A stretch of 64,000 nt of DNA from Pandoraea norimbergensis (GTDB lineage: Bacteria > Pseudomonadota > Gammaproteobacteria > Burkholderiales > Burkholderiaceae), in contig NZ_CP013480.3 of the NCBI RefSeq assembly GCF_001465545.3, forward strand, positions 5,332,001 to 5,396,000. Reading direction: 5' to 3'. Below, piece by piece: positions 43,799-51,620 of the stretch. The notes under the pieces were generated by a model. That model saw only the letters and a program-made list of their open reading frames with translations, was not told the origin of the DNA and did not search any database. Positions within the stretch are counted from its first letter, which is position 1, and the number at the start of each line of letters is the position of its first letter. The translations under genes and the position numbers were made by a program.

Positions 43799-45469
43799 AT
43801 GCGCCTGAGTCTTCGTCATCATCGCGATGCCAACACGGCGAACACGGCGGGCCGCTCTCGGCCATCGCGTTCAGCAAATTCAGCACACGACGACGCCTTC
43901 CCGCCCGACATCGAAGAACCGTCGCTCGACTCAGTCGACGCCACCGACCCGTTCGACCCGTTCGACCCGTTCGACCCTTACGCCGATCCCTTCACGCGTC
44001 CCGGATTCGGCGCGCCGCTGGAGCGCGAAGCCGAGCCGCCGCCCCGCTCGCTCTTCGGCGAGATTCTCGACTGGATGCTCGCGCCGTTGCTGCTGCTCTG
44101 GCCGATGAGTATTGCGGTGACGTATCTCGTCGCCAAGTCGATTGCGAATGGCCCCTTCGATCGCGCCCTCGAAACCAACACTTACGTGCTTGCCCAGCAG
44201 GTCCATACCGATCGCGGACAAGTCACGTTGACGCTGCCCATGCCCGCGCGCGATCTGCTGCGGGCCGACGCCACCGACAGCGTCTACTTTCAGGTGCTCG
44301 GCGCGAAGGGCGAGCTCGTGGCCGGCACCGCCGACTTGCCGCTGCCTCATGAAGACGACCGCCCGCAGCCGGGCGTCGTGCAATTTCGCGACGAAACCCT
44401 CGGCGGCAACGACATTCGCGTGGCGTTCACTTATGTCGATCTGCCGCGTCTCGAACCGAAAGGCGGCATGGCACTGGTTCAGGTCGCCGAGACGCTCGAC
44501 AAGCGCAGCCAACTGGCCAACGAAATCATCAAGGGCGTGATCCTGCCGCAGTTCGTCATTCTGCCGCTGGCCATCGTGCTCGTCTGGTTCGGGCTGTCGC
44601 GCGGCCTCGCGCCGTTGCATGCGTTGCAGGAACACATTCGTGCGCGGCGTCCCGACGATCTCTCGCCACTCGAAGCCCGGCAAGCGCCGCCGGAAATTGC
44701 CCCGCTCGTGAATTCGCTGAACGATCTGCTGGGGCGGCTTGAAACAAACATGAAGCTCCAGCAGCGCTTCATCGCCGACGCGGCGCATCAGTTGAAGACA
44801 CCGCTCGCAGGGCTGCGCATGCAAGCCGAGCTGGCGTTGCGGCAAACGTCGCCCGACGAATTGCGCCGCTCGCTCTCGCAGATTGCGGTGAGTTCCGAGC
44901 AGGCGGCCCGCCTCGTCAATCAGTTGCTGGCACTGGCGCGCGCAGAAAACAGCGCGAACGATGCGGCGGCATTCACGCCAGTCAATCTCAGTGTGCTGGC
45001 ACGCAATGCGATGCAAGACTGGTTTCAGGCCGCGTTCGCCAAGCGCATCGATCTGGGCTTCGAGGAGCCGCCGTTCCCCGTGCAACTGTCGGGCCAGCCG
45101 GTGATGCTGCGCGAGTTGCTCAACAACCTGATCGACAACGCGATTCGCTACACACCGGCGGGCGGCAAGGTCACGGTGCGGCTGCGTCATGAAGCCTCGG
45201 ACGGCTTCGTGCATCTGGAAGTCGAAGACACCGGACCGGGCATTCCGTCAGCGGAGCGGCCGCGCGTGTTCGAGCGCTTTTATCGCATTCTTGGCAGCGA
45301 CAGCGACGGCAGCGGACTGGGTCTCGCGATCGTGCGCGAGATTGTGCAGATCCATCGAGGCGACGTGAATGTGCTCGACCATGTCGACGCGCAGCATCCC
45401 GAAGCAACGGGCACGTTGATACGCGTCACCCTGCCTCTTGGGGACCCTATCGAAAACCCGGATGCCTGA
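43799..45469 (+). CDS. Sensor histidine kinase (TctE-like)
   Basis: A 556-residue inner-membrane kinase. It has a long cytoplasmic N-terminus (about 95 residues) with a DPF repeat (DPFDPFDPFDPYADPF), TM1 (about 97-115), a periplasmic 2CSK-N domain (116-245), TM2 (about 248-268), HAMP-like linker, HisKA with His330 in DAAHQLKTPLAGL, and HATPase with NNLIDNAIRYTP, DTGPGIP and GSGLGLAIVREI. The TctE family senses tricarboxylates or related anions. GAGG lies before the ATG. It lies upstream of an MHS transporter, a plausible target. Confidence 0.92.
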   Translation: MRLSLRHHRDANTANTAGRSRPSRSANSAHDDAFPPDIEEPSLDSVDATDPFDPFDPFDPYADPFTRPGFGAPLEREAEPPPRSLFGEILDWMLAPLLLLWPMSIAVTYLVAKSIANGPFDRALETNTYVLAQQVHTDRGQVTLTLPMPARDLLRADATDSVYFQVLGAKGELVAGTADLPLPHEDDRPQPGVVQFRDETLGGNDIRVAFTYVDLPRLEPKGGMALVQVAETLDKRSQLANEIIKGVILPQFVILPLAIVLVWFGLSRGLAPLHALQEHIRARRPDDLSPLEARQAPPEIAPLVNSLNDLLGRLETNMKLQQRFIADAAHQLKTPLAGLRMQAELALRQTSPDELRRSLSQIAVSSEQAARLVNQLLALARAENSANDAAAFTPVNLSVLARNAMQDWFQAAFAKRIDLGFEEPPFPVQLSGQPVMLRELLNNLIDNAIRYTPAGGKVTVRLRHEASDGFVHLEVEDTGPGIPSAERPRVFERFYRILGSDSDGSGLGLAIVREIVQIHRGDVNVLDHVDAQHPEATGTLIRVTLPLGDPIENPDA

Positions 45470-45566
45470 CGAAAATGCGTCCAAAACCGTCAATTTCGGG
45501 GCAAAGACGAGGGTAAGTCCCTAGCAACGTAAGCTTCGAGTCAGTTTGGCGTCAGACGGCGGTAAG

Positions 45567-45592
45567 GTTGCACTCCAATAATCAGTTGCAAC
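45567..45592. promoter_or_regulatory. Inverted repeat upstream of MHS transporter, possible operator
   Basis: GTTGCA (45567-45572) and TGCAAC (45587-45592) are inverted around 14 nt, 48 bp before the transporter ATG. It could be a regulator site; the protein is unknown. Confidence 0.4.
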
Positions 45593-45640
45593 GGCCCGGG
45601 CACGACCCAGGGGCGTGCTTACATTACAGGAGACAACCGC

Positions 45641-47299
45641 ATGGCTACTGCAACGACAGCCACTACGCATGCGCCGATGACCAAAGAAGAACGAAAGGTC
45701 ATCTTCGCGTCGTCGCTGGGCACGGTGTTCGAGTGGTACGACTTTTATCTGGCCGGTTCGCTGGCCGCCTTCATCAGCCGGCACTTTTTCTCGGGCATCA
45801 ACCCGACTGCGGCATTCATCTTTACGCTGCTGTCGTTTGCAGCAGGCTTCGCGGTGCGTCCGTTTGGCGCCATCGTGTTCGGCCGCATCGGCGACATGGT
45901 TGGCCGCAAATATACGTTCCTCGTGACCATCACGTTGATGGGTCTGTCCACGTTGGTCGTCGGCTTGCTGCCGGGCTACACGTCGTGGGGCATTGCCGCA
46001 CCGGTGATCTTCATCGCGATGCGTCTGTTGCAGGGTCTGGCCCTCGGCGGCGAGTACGGTGGTGCCGCCACGTATGTGGCCGAGCACGCACCGCATGGTC
46101 GTCGTGGCTTCTATACGTCGTGGATTCAGACGACGGCCACGCTCGGTCTGTTCCTCTCGCTGCTGGTGATTCTCGGCACGCGCATGGTGATGGGCGAAGA
46201 AGCGTTCGGTGAATGGGGCTGGCGCATTCCGTTCGTGCTGTCGATCGTGCTGCTGCTGATCTCGTTGTGGATTCGTCTGCAACTGAGCGAATCGCCGGCG
46301 TTCCAGCGCATGAAGGCTGAGGGCAAGGGCTCGAAGGCACCGCTCAAGGAATCGTTCGGTGAGTGGAAGAACCTGAAGATCGTGATTCTGGCGCTGGTCG
46401 GCTTGACCGCGGGTCAGGCAGTCGTGTGGTACACGGGCCAGTTCTACTCGCTGTTCTTCATGACACAGGTGCTCAAGGTCGACGGCAACACCGCCAACAT
46501 CATGGTGGCGTTGGGTCTGTTGATCGGCAGCCCGTTCTTCGTGTTCTTCGGCGCGCTGTCGGACAAGATTGGCCGCAAGCCGATCATCATGGCCGGCTGC
46601 CTGCTCGCGGCACTGCTGTACTTCCCGATCTTCAAGGCACTGACGCACTACGCCAACCCGGCGCTGGAAGCGGCAACGGCCCGTTCGCCGATCACGGTGA
46701 TCGCCGACCCGAACGAGTGCTCGTTCCAGTTCAACCCGGTGGGTACGTCGAAGTTCACCAGTTCGTGCGATATCGCGAAGAGCTATCTGTCGCGCGCAGG
46801 TTTGAACTATGAGAACCAGGCGGCACCGGCGGGCACGATGACGACGGTGAAGATTGGCGACAAGGTGATCCAGTCGGTGGACGGCAAGGCAGCGGACGCG
46901 AAGGACAAGACCAAGGCGTTCGAGACCGACATGTCGGCCACGCTCAAGGCGGATGGTTATCCGCCGAAGGCTGACCCGGCGCAGATGAACAAGCCGATGG
47001 TCGTGATCCTGCTGGCGATTCTGGTGATCTTCGTGACGATGGTGTACGGCCCGATTGCGGCGATGCTGGTCGAGATGTTCCCGACGCGCATTCGCTACAC
47101 GTCGATGTCGCTGCCGTATCACATTGGTAACGGCTGGTTTGGCGGCTTCCTGCCGGCCACCGCGTTCGCCATCGTGGCGGCCAAGGGCAATATTTACTCC
47201 GGCCTGTGGTACCCGATCGTCATCGCGTTGATCACGTTCGTCATCGGCATGCTCTTCATCAAGGAGACGAAGGACGTCGACATCTACGCCAACGACTAA
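45641..47299 (+). CDS. MHS-family MFS transporter (proline/betaine/citrate-type)
   Basis: A 552-residue major facilitator with the metabolite:H+ symporter signatures SSLGTVFEWYDFYLAG at TM1, FGRIGDMVGRKYTF in loop 2-3, and QGLALGGEYGGAATYVAEHAP. A roughly 110-residue soluble insert (about residues 345-450) sits before a late helix (PMVVILLAILVIFVTMVYG); it contains two Cys and should lie in the periplasm. AGGAG precedes the ATG. The substrate is not deducible; a carboxylate is likely given the upstream TctDE-like pair. Codon use is strongly biased to preferred codons, suggesting high expression. Confidence 0.9.
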   Translation: MATATTATTHAPMTKEERKVIFASSLGTVFEWYDFYLAGSLAAFISRHFFSGINPTAAFIFTLLSFAAGFAVRPFGAIVFGRIGDMVGRKYTFLVTITLMGLSTLVVGLLPGYTSWGIAAPVIFIAMRLLQGLALGGEYGGAATYVAEHAPHGRRGFYTSWIQTTATLGLFLSLLVILGTRMVMGEEAFGEWGWRIPFVLSIVLLLISLWIRLQLSESPAFQRMKAEGKGSKAPLKESFGEWKNLKIVILALVGLTAGQAVVWYTGQFYSLFFMTQVLKVDGNTANIMVALGLLIGSPFFVFFGALSDKIGRKPIIMAGCLLAALLYFPIFKALTHYANPALEAATARSPITVIADPNECSFQFNPVGTSKFTSSCDIAKSYLSRAGLNYENQAAPAGTMTTVKIGDKVIQSVDGKAADAKDKTKAFETDMSATLKADGYPPKADPAQMNKPMVVILLAILVIFVTMVYGPIAAMLVEMFPTRIRYTSMSLPYHIGNGWFGGFLPATAFAIVAAKGNIYSGLWYPIVIALITFVIGMLFIKETKDVDIYAND

Positions 47300-47333
47300 A
47301 GGTGTGACCTGCCAGACAGGTTGAATGGATCGT

Positions 47334-47370
47334 CAACGCCGGTGCCTTCGGGTACCGGCGTTGTCTTTTT
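47334..47370 (+). terminator. Terminator of the MHS transporter gene
   Basis: A 10-bp stem CAACGCCGGT (47334-47343) with 47354-47363, followed by TCTTTTT. Confidence 0.9.
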
Positions 47371-47426
47371 GTGGGACGAGTGGCTGAGAGGGCTGACGGT
47401 TATTTTCATCTTCTCGCAAAAACCTG

Positions 47427-47455
47427 TTGACAGCCCAAGGTGGCCTTCATATAAT
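47427..47455 (+). promoter_or_regulatory. Consensus sigma-70 promoter for tRNA-Met
   Basis: TTGACA (47427-47432), exactly 17 bp, then TATAAT (47450-47455), 10 bp before the tRNA. Both hexamers match the consensus perfectly. Confidence 0.95.
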
Positions 47456-47465
47456 CTTTTTCTAC

Positions 47466-47542
<77 letters not shown>

Positions 47543-47548
47543 AATTGG

Positions 47549-47581
47549 AAAGCCCGCACTCTCACGAGTTGCGGGCTTTTT
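47549..47581 (+). terminator. Terminator of tRNA-Met
   Basis: AAAGCCCGCA (47549-47558) pairs with TGCGGGCTTT (47570-47579), with five T in the tail. It lies 6 bp after the tRNA CCA. Confidence 0.92.
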
Positions 47582-47637
47582 CATTTGCGTCGACAAAATG
47601 CGCGCGCAAGCAGAGCGCAAAGTCCGACAGCACAAAT

Positions 47638-47667
47638 GCAAAAGCCCGGCTTTCGCCAGGCTTTTGC
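47638..47667. terminator. Second hairpin downstream of tRNA-Met
   Basis: GCAAAAGCC (47638-47646) pairs with GGCTTTTGC (47659-47667). It is A/T-flanked within the stem and may serve the convergent zinc-ribbon gene. Confidence 0.7.
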
Positions 47668-47821
47668 GTCCCATCGAGAGGGAAAACACTTTGGACTGCT
47701 TTTGCCTCAAGGGCAACGGTTGGATGCTAAGGGTTGCTGGGTAGGCTGCCAAAGATACGGGCTTAGCGTTGCCCGGACCTCACTTCGCAGCCCCTCACAT
47801 CAGACCGCCCGTTCCCTCGTA

Positions 47822-48202
47822 TCAATCAAAGTCGAACATCTCAAACAGCGACTTCTTCTTTCTGGGTTGATCGTAGTGGCGGCGGCGGTCGTCGTGGCCG
47901 TAGTGGGCGTCGCGGCGCTGTTCGCCGCTGTGGCCGAAGCCGTGTCCTTGGCTCTCCTTCCGATACTCCCGCTCGATGTGCTGGCCGCGCTCGTCGCTAT
48001 CCCGACGCTCACCTCTGTCGCCGCGATCGCCATTGCGGGTCAGATGCGCCGGCATTGTCGCGCTCCCGTCCGTGCGCTCGATCAGCTTGTCCAGCTCGCC
48101 ACGGTCCAGCCACACGCCCCGGCAGATCGGGCAGTAATCGATCTCCACTCCCTGACGCTCCGTCATCAACAGATCCGGGGTACTGCACACAGGACATTTC
48201 AT
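47822..48202 (-). CDS. Zinc-ribbon (zf-TFIIB-like) protein
   Basis: A 126-residue protein. Residues 1-45 form a two-CxxC zinc ribbon (CPVC, then YCPICRGVWLDRGELDKLIE), the conserved zf-TFIIB domain of bacterial YjjJ-like small proteins. The remaining 80 residues are extremely hydrophilic, rich in Arg, Asp, His and Gly, ending with a KKKSLFEMFDFD motif that recurs in this family. Likely nucleic-acid or protein binding; role unknown. Confidence 0.85.
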   Translation of the reverse strand: MKCPVCSTPDLLMTERQGVEIDYCPICRGVWLDRGELDKLIERTDGSATMPAHLTRNGDRGDRGERRDSDERGQHIEREYRKESQGHGFGHSGEQRRDAHYGHDDRRRHYDQPRKKKSLFEMFDFD

Positions 48203-48324
48203 CGTTTCGCTCCGTCACGTAAAAGACAACGTCCTCAATGTATCGGTCAGCACCTTCCGGAAAAACCTGCATTTCCATTCATCCCACTTCGGAAAAACCG
48301 AACTCGGCAATCGCTTCACCCAAA

Positions 48325-48360
48325 CGAAAAGGCGGTGCCGATTTTCACCGGCACCGCCTT
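48325..48360 (-). terminator. Terminator downstream of TerC gene 2
   Basis: A 12-bp perfect stem (48329-48340 with 48349-48360), 8-nt loop; minus-strand tail TTTTCGTTT. Confidence 0.9.
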
Positions 48361-48453
48361 GTTCACTTCGCCTGATACCGCAGCGATCTGACGTCAATCG
48401 GACTTCGATATGAACGCCAGCCCTGCTGCGTGTCATGGGTCACGCGTTGCAGA

Positions 48454-49233
48454 TCACTCCACCACGCGCGCCTTCTCCACGTCGCGCCGCGCTTTGGCAC
48501 GACGCGTCAGCATGTTCAAACCTTCAACGAACGCTGAGAATGCCATGGCTGCGTAGATGTACCCCTTCGGTATGTGCGATCCCATGCCTTCGGCAATCAG
48601 CGTCATACCGATCACCAGCAGGAAGCCCAGTGCCAGCATGATCACGGTCGGGTTCGCTGCGATGAATCGCGAGAGCGGCCCAGCCATGAACAGCATCGCC
48701 GTCACCGCAGCAATCACCGCAATGAACATGATCGGGATGTGCTCCGTCATGCCCACCGCCGTCACGATACTGTCGATCGAGAACACCAGGTCCAGCACCA
48801 GAATCTGGATCACCGCCGCCTTCGCCGTGATCGTCACCACCGCGCCAGCCGCCGAGCCCGTTTCAGCGTGCGGCTCGTCGCCAGTGCCCGACGCCACGTG
48901 ATGGTGCATCTCCTTGGTCGCCTTCCACACCAGGAAGAGACCGCCCGAAATCAGGATCAGGTCGCGCCACGAATACCCGTGATCGAACAACTCGAACAGC
49001 GGCGTGGTCAGCTTGGCAATCCAGGCCACCGTGCCCAGCAACGCCAGACGCATCACCAACGCCAACGCAATACCCATGCGCTGCGTCCTCGCGCGCATCG
49101 ACAACGGCAATTTGTTGGTCAAGATCGAAATGAAGATCAGGTTGTCGATGCCAAGCACGACCTCCATCACCACCAGCGTAACGAGCGCCGCCCATACCGC
49201 CGGGTCAGCCGCCAAAGCAAGCAGATAGTCCAT
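48454..49233 (-). CDS. TerC/YgdQ-type integral membrane protein
   Basis: A 259-residue TerC-family protein with the acidic helix motifs [15 protein letters not shown] and [15 protein letters not shown], about seven helices, and a His-rich loop ([17 protein letters not shown], residues 108-124) between helices 3 and 4 that could bind metal. Related to E. coli YgdQ/YoaE N-domains. Divergent from nhaR; an inverted repeat lies between them. Confidence 0.88.
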   Translation of the reverse strand: MDYLLALAADPAVWAALVTLVVMEVVLGIDNLIFISILTNKLPLSMRARTQRMGIALALVMRLALLGTVAWIAKLTTPLFELFDHGYSWRDLILISGGLFLVWKATKEMHHHVASGTGDEPHAETGSAAGAVVTITAKAAVIQILVLDLVFSIDSIVTAVGMTEHIPIMFIAVIAAVTAMLFMAGPLSRFIAANPTVIMLALGFLLVIGMTLIAEGMGSHIPKGYIYAAMAFSAFVEGLNMLTRRAKARRDVEKARVVE

Positions 49234-49366
49234 AAGTGCGCCAGAGTTTCCGTAGAGTTATCGAAATCGCGCCGCCAACCACCCTCGCCAGCCGCCTCGA
49301 TCCCGTTTGTTGTCCCGCCAACAACGCATAACGCGGGTTCAGGTCAGCATCATCGTCGAACTCATG

Positions 49367-49415
49367 CTTCGTAAAAACCAGTTATATACTTCACCTTAGT
49401 TCGGTTTTTTCGAAG
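49367..49415. promoter_or_regulatory. Inverted repeat in the TerC–nhaR divergent region
   Basis: CTTCGTAAAAACC (49367-49379) and GGTTTTTTCGAAG (49403-49415) are inverted copies with one mismatch, 23 nt apart, flanking a TATATACT stretch. It ends 10 bp before the nhaR ATG. It fits a LysR-type autoregulatory site. Confidence 0.55.
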
Positions 49416-49425
49416 TTACCGCTTT

Positions 49426-50484
49426 ATGTTGAACTACCGTCATCTTTACTATTTCTGGGTCGTCGTCAAGGAGGGGGGCTTCGCAAGGGCCGCCGAGCGC
49501 CTCGACATGGCCGTGCAGACGATCAGCGCACAAGTTCGCGAACTGGAAAAATCGCTGGGCCACCAGTTGCTCAAGCCACTCGGACGCGGCGTGGCCATGA
49601 CAGACCCCGGCCAAGCCGCGTTCCGGCGCGCGGAAGAAATCTTCCGGCTCGGGCAGTCGATTCCCGACGAAGTCCGCGAAGCCGCCAGTGGCCGTGTCGC
49701 ACGTCTGGCGGTCGGCCTCTCGGACGGTATTTCGAAACTCGCCGCCCACGCCCTGCTGGCGCCCGTGCTCGCCACCCCCTCGCTGCGGCTCGTCTGCCAC
49801 GAAGGCGAGCACGAACAACTGCTCGCCGAACTCGCCCTGCACAAGCTCGATCTCGTACTCGCCAACCAGCCCGCCCCCTACAACCCCACGCTGCGGCTCG
49901 CCAGCGAGCGCCTTATCGAGTCACCCGTCGACTGGTACGGCCCGGCGTCGCTCGTGCGTAACGCCTCGCGCGAACACTTTCCGCAGTGCCTCACCGAACT
50001 CCCCGTGCTGATGCCGACCGGGCACTCGGCCCTGCGAGCACGTCTCGATCAATGGTTCGAAGCCCAAGCCATTCGTCCGAATATCGTCGGCGAATTCGAA
50101 GACAGCGCGTTGATGGCGGTCTTCGCCACGCGCGGCATGGGCGTGTTTCCGCTGAGCGAAGCCGGTGCCGGTGACGTGTCGGTACTGCGCGGCCTGCGTT
50201 GGCTCGGACGCCCGCAAGGCGTGCACGAAGAAATTCACGCGATTCGCTCACGGCGCGGCGAAGGTCATCCGCTCGTCCACCAGATCATGCAAGAAGCGGC
50301 CGCGCTCGCGGCGACGCCATCCGAGTCTGATATAACGACACGTAAGCCGACCACCGCATCGACGCCGACGCCGACGACAGCGGTTACTTCAGCTACGGCG
50401 AGCGCAATGCGTTCGACGCGTGACACCGCCGCCGAGCCGTTGACACCCGCAGCCTCTTCGAGGAAATCTCATGTCAAGCCGTAG
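49426..50484 (+). CDS. nhaR: LysR-family regulator NhaR
   Basis: A 352-residue LysR protein. It begins MLNYRHLYYFWVVVKEGG with the winged HTH (1-60; AERLDMAVQTISAQVRELE), matching NhaR, the Na+/Li+-responsive activator, followed by the periplasmic-binding-like effector domain to about residue 300. The last about 50 residues are a Thr/Ser/Ala-rich extension (TTASTPTPTTAVTSATASAM) not found in standard NhaR (about 300 residues). Its stop lies 14 bp inside the following perM-like gene. No nhaA is adjacent. Confidence 0.88.
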   Translation: MLNYRHLYYFWVVVKEGGFARAAERLDMAVQTISAQVRELEKSLGHQLLKPLGRGVAMTDPGQAAFRRAEEIFRLGQSIPDEVREAASGRVARLAVGLSDGISKLAAHALLAPVLATPSLRLVCHEGEHEQLLAELALHKLDLVLANQPAPYNPTLRLASERLIESPVDWYGPASLVRNASREHFPQCLTELPVLMPTGHSALRARLDQWFEAQAIRPNIVGEFEDSALMAVFATRGMGVFPLSEAGAGDVSVLRGLRWLGRPQGVHEEIHAIRSRRGEGHPLVHQIMQEAAALAATPSESDITTRKPTTASTPTPTTAVTSATASAMRSTRDTAAEPLTPAASSRKSHVKP

Positions 50485-51544
50485 CGAGCAGCGCAAGTTC
50501 TTCCATCTCCTGCTGTTCGCCGTGACGATCGCCTTCGTGTGGATTCTGTTTCCGCTGTTCGGCGCCGTCTTCTGGGGAACGATTCTGGCCGTGCTGTTCC
50601 AGCCAATACAGCGCCGCATCGAGCTTCGCATGCGGGGCCGCAAGAATCTGGCAGCCCTCGTCACCCTGTCACTGATTCTGATCATCGTGATCCTGCCGCT
50701 CACGCTGATCGTCGGCATGCTCACGCAGGAAATCGGCACGGCCATCGTGCGCTTTCGCACCGACCTGCCGCAACTCACCATCGCGTTTCAGGGGCTGCTC
50801 GACCGCCTGCCAGTGAGCGTGCACCGGATCATGGATCTGGCCGGAATACAGGACGTCACGGCCATGCAGTTGAAACTCGGCGACGGTGCCGCGCAGATCG
50901 GCCGCTTCGTGGCCGTCTACCTGCTGAGCATCGGCCAGAACACGGCGCAATTGCTCGTGAGCTTCGGCGTCATGCTCTATCTGCTGTTCTTCCTGCTGCG
51001 TGACGGCATCGTACTGGGCGTGATCATCCGCCGCGCCATTCCGCTCGACGAGCGTCACAAGACGCAGTTGCTCAAGCAGTTCACGACGGTCGTGCGCGCT
51101 ACGGTGAAGGGCAACATCGCCGTCGCCGTGGCACAGGGTGCGCTCGGCGGCTTCATCTTCGCGGTGCTGGGGATTCAGGGATACGTGCTGGCCGCCGTGG
51201 TGATGGCGTTTCTGTCACTGCTGCCGGCTGTGGGCGCAGCCTTCGTGTGGGTGCCCGTGGGCGTGTGGCTGTTTCTCTCGGGCGACATCTGGCGCGGGGT
51301 CATCCTCTTCGCCTTCTGCGGCACCATCGTCAGTCTGGTCGACAACGTGCTGCGCCCGATTCTCGTGGGCAAAGACACCAAGCTGCCCGACTGGGTGGTA
51401 CTGATCTCCACGCTCGGCGGCATGTCGCTCATCGGGCTGACCGGGTTCGTGATCGGCCCGCTCATCGCCGCCCTCTTCATCGCGTGCTGGAATATCTACA
51501 CCCGCATGCGCGACGAAGAGGTCGATCAAAGCGATATCGGCTGA
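50471..51544 (+). CDS. AI-2E/PerM family transporter
   Basis: A 357-residue membrane protein of the AI-2 exporter/PerM family (formerly DUF20). It has paired N-terminal helices, a central amphipathic region (about 90-190), and a C-terminal helical block with the diagnostic GAFVWVPVGVWLFLSGD, DNVLRPILVGKDTKLPDWVVLISTLGG and GPLIAALFIACW. GAGGAAA precedes the ATG. Members include AI-2 exporter TqsA and Na+(Li+)/H+ antiporters of the UPF0118 group. Overlap with nhaR makes a cation-antiport role attractive (inference). Confidence 0.9.
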   Translation: MSSRSEQRKFFHLLLFAVTIAFVWILFPLFGAVFWGTILAVLFQPIQRRIELRMRGRKNLAALVTLSLILIIVILPLTLIVGMLTQEIGTAIVRFRTDLPQLTIAFQGLLDRLPVSVHRIMDLAGIQDVTAMQLKLGDGAAQIGRFVAVYLLSIGQNTAQLLVSFGVMLYLLFFLLRDGIVLGVIIRRAIPLDERHKTQLLKQFTTVVRATVKGNIAVAVAQGALGGFIFAVLGIQGYVLAAVVMAFLSLLPAVGAAFVWVPVGVWLFLSGDIWRGVILFAFCGTIVSLVDNVLRPILVGKDTKLPDWVVLISTLGGMSLIGLTGFVIGPLIAALFIACWNIYTRMRDEEVDQSDIG

Positions 51545-51620
51545 CCCGGGCGGCCGTCAAGGCGGCCTGCCCGAGTGGCCGGTTGAGTGAATCGATGGCC
51601 GAATGTGGCCATCACTCAGC

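Noticed and set aside
45521..47122. A 533-codon minus-strand open frame opposite the MHS transporter
   Set aside because: Antisense shadow; the His/Arg/Gln-rich product has no family motif, while the plus-strand gene has clear MFS signatures and a ribosome-binding site.
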